Source: Actinobacteria bacterium casp-actino2
GTDB taxonomy: Bacteria; Actinomycetota; Acidimicrobiia; Acidimicrobiales; Ilumatobacteraceae
NCBI GenBank assembly: GCA_001510335.1
Contig: LFFB01000007.1
Span: 1-32,328 of the forward strand
Reading direction: 5' to 3'
Length of the DNA stretch: 32,328 nt
Shown in pieces: positions 30,857 to 32,328 of the stretch. The first letter of the stretch is position 1. Each line of letters starts with the position of its first letter. The notes below the pieces were generated by a model that saw only the letters and a list, made by a program, of their open reading frames with translations, had not been told where the DNA came from and made no database searches. Position numbers and translations under genes: made by a program.

Positions 30857-31735
30857 ATGTTGCCCTTCGCAGAATTCGGTCGTACTGGTCATCGTTCAAG
30901 TCGGGTCATCTTTGGCGCGGCAGCACTTGGTGGCATGAGCGAATCTCGGGCAATCAAAACACTTGACCTCGTTGCTTCGTTCGGTGTCAATCACATCGAT
31001 ACTGCGGCCATGTATGGATCTTCGGAAGACCATCTCAAGCCGTGGCTCGCCGATCATCGTTCAGAAGTTTTCCTAGCCACCAAAACTGAAGAACGCGTTG
31101 GGTCGGTTGCTCGTGCTGCGCTAGAACGATCGCTTCAACGAATGGGAGTCGATCACATTGATCTCATTCAGCTCCACAATTTGGTTGAACCAGACGAATG
31201 GGCGACAGCTTTTAACAAAGGCGGTGCGGTTGAAGCATTGAACCAAGCTCGGGCTGAAGGACTAGTGAGCTTTATTGGGGTGACCGGACACGGCTTACGT
31301 ATTCCATCAATGCACTTGCGGAGTCTTGCTGAATTTGACTTCGATGCTGTTCTGTTTCCGTTCAACCATTCGCTGCTGTCAATTGATCAATATCGCGATG
31401 ATGTCACTGCTTTACGGGACTTATGCCGAGCGCGAAACACTGCAACTCAAACCATCAAAGCGGTGGCTCGTCGCCGCTGGGAGGACGGAACCAGTGGTCA
31501 TCGCAGTTGGTATGAGCCGCTCACCGACACCGACGCCATTCAACGCGCCGTTCGGTACGTGTTGTCACAACCCGATCTCTTTCTCAACACCACCAGTGAT
31601 GCCACATTGTTGCCACTCATTTTTGAAGCAGCGCAAGGTGAACTGGCTCGCCCTCTTGATGAAGAGATGAATCGTGACACTGCTGAATTCGGAGTGACAC
31701 CGTTATTTGATGGAGCGGCACTCGACCGAATCTAA
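30857..31735 (+). CDS. Aldo-keto reductase family protein
   Basis: A cytosolic (alpha/beta)8-barrel oxidoreductase of 292 residues, using NADPH to interconvert carbonyls and alcohols. The catalytic tetrad is complete: D48 and Y53 in HIDTAAMYG, K76 in LATKTEE and H107 in LIQLHNL. The C-terminal part is divergent (WYEPLTDTDAIQRAVRYVLSQPD), closer to the bacterial Tas/YajO-like or ferredoxin-type AKR relatives than to classical aldose reductases. The substrate is unknown. The start ATG follows TACCAT by 7 nt. It is divergent from the monooxygenase and ends 7 bp from the convergent SDR. Confidence 0.9.
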   Translation: MLPFAEFGRTGHRSSRVIFGAAALGGMSESRAIKTLDLVASFGVNHIDTAAMYGSSEDHLKPWLADHRSEVFLATKTEERVGSVARAALERSLQRMGVDHIDLIQLHNLVEPDEWATAFNKGGAVEALNQARAEGLVSFIGVTGHGLRIPSMHLRSLAEFDFDAVLFPFNHSLLSIDQYRDDVTALRDLCRARNTATQTIKAVARRRWEDGTSGHRSWYEPLTDTDAIQRAVRYVLSQPDLFLNTTSDATLLPLIFEAAQGELARPLDEEMNRDTAEFGVTPLFDGAALDRI

Positions 31736-31742
31736 AAGACAA

Positions 31743-32327
31743 TTACGAAATAACAATTCCGCCATCGCACTTAATGACCTCACCAACGGTGAACGCTCCG
31801 GCACGTGAGCTCAAGAAAATTGCCAAGCCAGCGATGTCTTCAGGTGTACCAACTCGCTTACGCGGGTTGGTGCGTCCAACAGCATCCCAGTCGGTTCCTT
31901 CAACGTCTCCACCGCCACCGACACCGGTGCTCAGCATCCACGTGGGGAACGGTCCTGGTGCAATCGCGTTCACCAAAATCTTGCGCTTCACCAATTTGGC
32001 GGCCATCTGACTCGTGAGTGAGTGCAACGCAGCTTTCGACGGTCCGTATGAGTGAGTGTCAAACATCGGTGTGCGAATACCATCAATGGAACCAATGTTG
32101 ATCACTCGTGATGGATCTTCGTTGGTGGCTTTTGCTTCGAGCAACGGCAGCATCTTTTGTGTCAGAAAGAAAACGCCCTTGACGTTGGTGTCAAACACTT
32201 TGTCCCAACCGGATTCGGGGAAGTCATCGAGTGGTGCGCCCCACGACACGCCAGCGTTATTCACCAAGATGTCTATGTGGTCTTCGCGCTGAGTCAACTC
32301 GGCAACTAAAGATTCAATGCCACTTAA
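31743..32327 (-). CDS. Short-chain dehydrogenase/reductase, N-terminus outside window
   Basis: The frame is open to the right edge of the window, so the first residues, including the TGxxxGIG cofactor loop, are missing. The visible 194 residues are a classical SDR: DILVNNAGVSWGAPL, the asparagine in TNVKGVFF, the catalytic serine in NIGSIDG, then YGPSK with Tyr and Lys, APGPFPTWM, and the closing GEVIKCDGG. A glycine-rich insert (GVGGGGDVEG) occurs in the substrate lid; this kind resembles RhlG-type SDRs. A TTG at 32297 is in frame but is internal, because coding continues beyond it. It converges on the aldo-keto reductase with a 7-bp gap. Confidence 0.9.
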   Translation of the reverse strand, partial: LSGIESLVAELTQREDHIDILVNNAGVSWGAPLDDFPESGWDKVFDTNVKGVFFLTQKMLPLLEAKATNEDPSRVINIGSIDGIRTPMFDTHSYGPSKAALHSLTSQMAAKLVKRKILVNAIAPGPFPTWMLSTGVGGGGDVEGTDWDAVGRTNPRKRVGTPEDIAGLAIFLSSRAGAFTVGEVIKCDGGIVIS

Positions 32328-32328
32328 C

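Overview
The window is a dense, protein-coding stretch of a bacterial chromosome with 35 supported coding regions and no RNA gene, insertion sequence, CRISPR array or prophage that I can see. I infer an actinobacterium, probably of the Acidimicrobiia / Ilumatobacter-like lineage. The reasons are a WXG100 protein, a paired thiamine-binding protein and DauR-type HTH regulator, an EthA-like monooxygenase, a type III CoA-transferase, many SDR enzymes, a carotenoid oxygenase, and several starts with an actinobacterial-looking TANNNT -10 box 6-7 nt upstream. By eye the base composition is near 50% GC. No marker gene fixes the taxon. The longest gene-free stretch is 178 bp (16646-16823), followed by 149 bp (3544-3692).

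Layout. 1-487: the end of an unrecognised plus-strand gene. 492-3543: minus-strand HAD phosphatase, MscS channel and cytosolic GH29 fucosidase, behind a promoter region with a 21-bp dyad. 3693-4637: minus-strand WXG100 protein, thiamine-binding protein and HTH regulator. 4711-9931: Nudix hydrolase, M20 amidohydrolase, SDR, a toxin-antitoxin pair, CoA-transferase III and a YczE-like membrane protein. 10029-12786: two DUF1295 membrane enzymes flanking a PlsC-like acyltransferase. 12823-15240: a GGDEF-EAL protein with an altered EAL domain, then an EamA transporter. 15222-18724: an overlapping secreted-protein/lipoprotein pair, a Tat-type PhoD phosphatase and a small lipoprotein.

18404-24806 is the most coherent block: six minus-strand genes with gaps of 40-78 bp, namely TetR regulator, PPOX-class flavoprotein, carotenoid/stilbene oxygenase, branched-chain-amino-acid-type binding lipoprotein, fused LivH-LivM permease and a small lipoprotein. 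A near-perfect inverted repeat abuts the TetR start, and compact hairpins flank the binding-protein gene. The block looks like a regulated system for uptake and oxidative cleavage of an unknown substrate, but it has no ABC ATPase.

24927-29278 is a plus-strand run (SDR, MDR reductase, ABC-F protein, sterol-desaturase-type hydroxylase) that meets a convergent Baeyer-Villiger-type monooxygenase (to 30763). An aldo-keto reductase (30857-31735) and a truncated SDR (to the window end) complete an oxidative-metabolism neighbourhood. Convergent gene pairs throughout overlap or nearly touch, leaving almost no room for intrinsic terminators.
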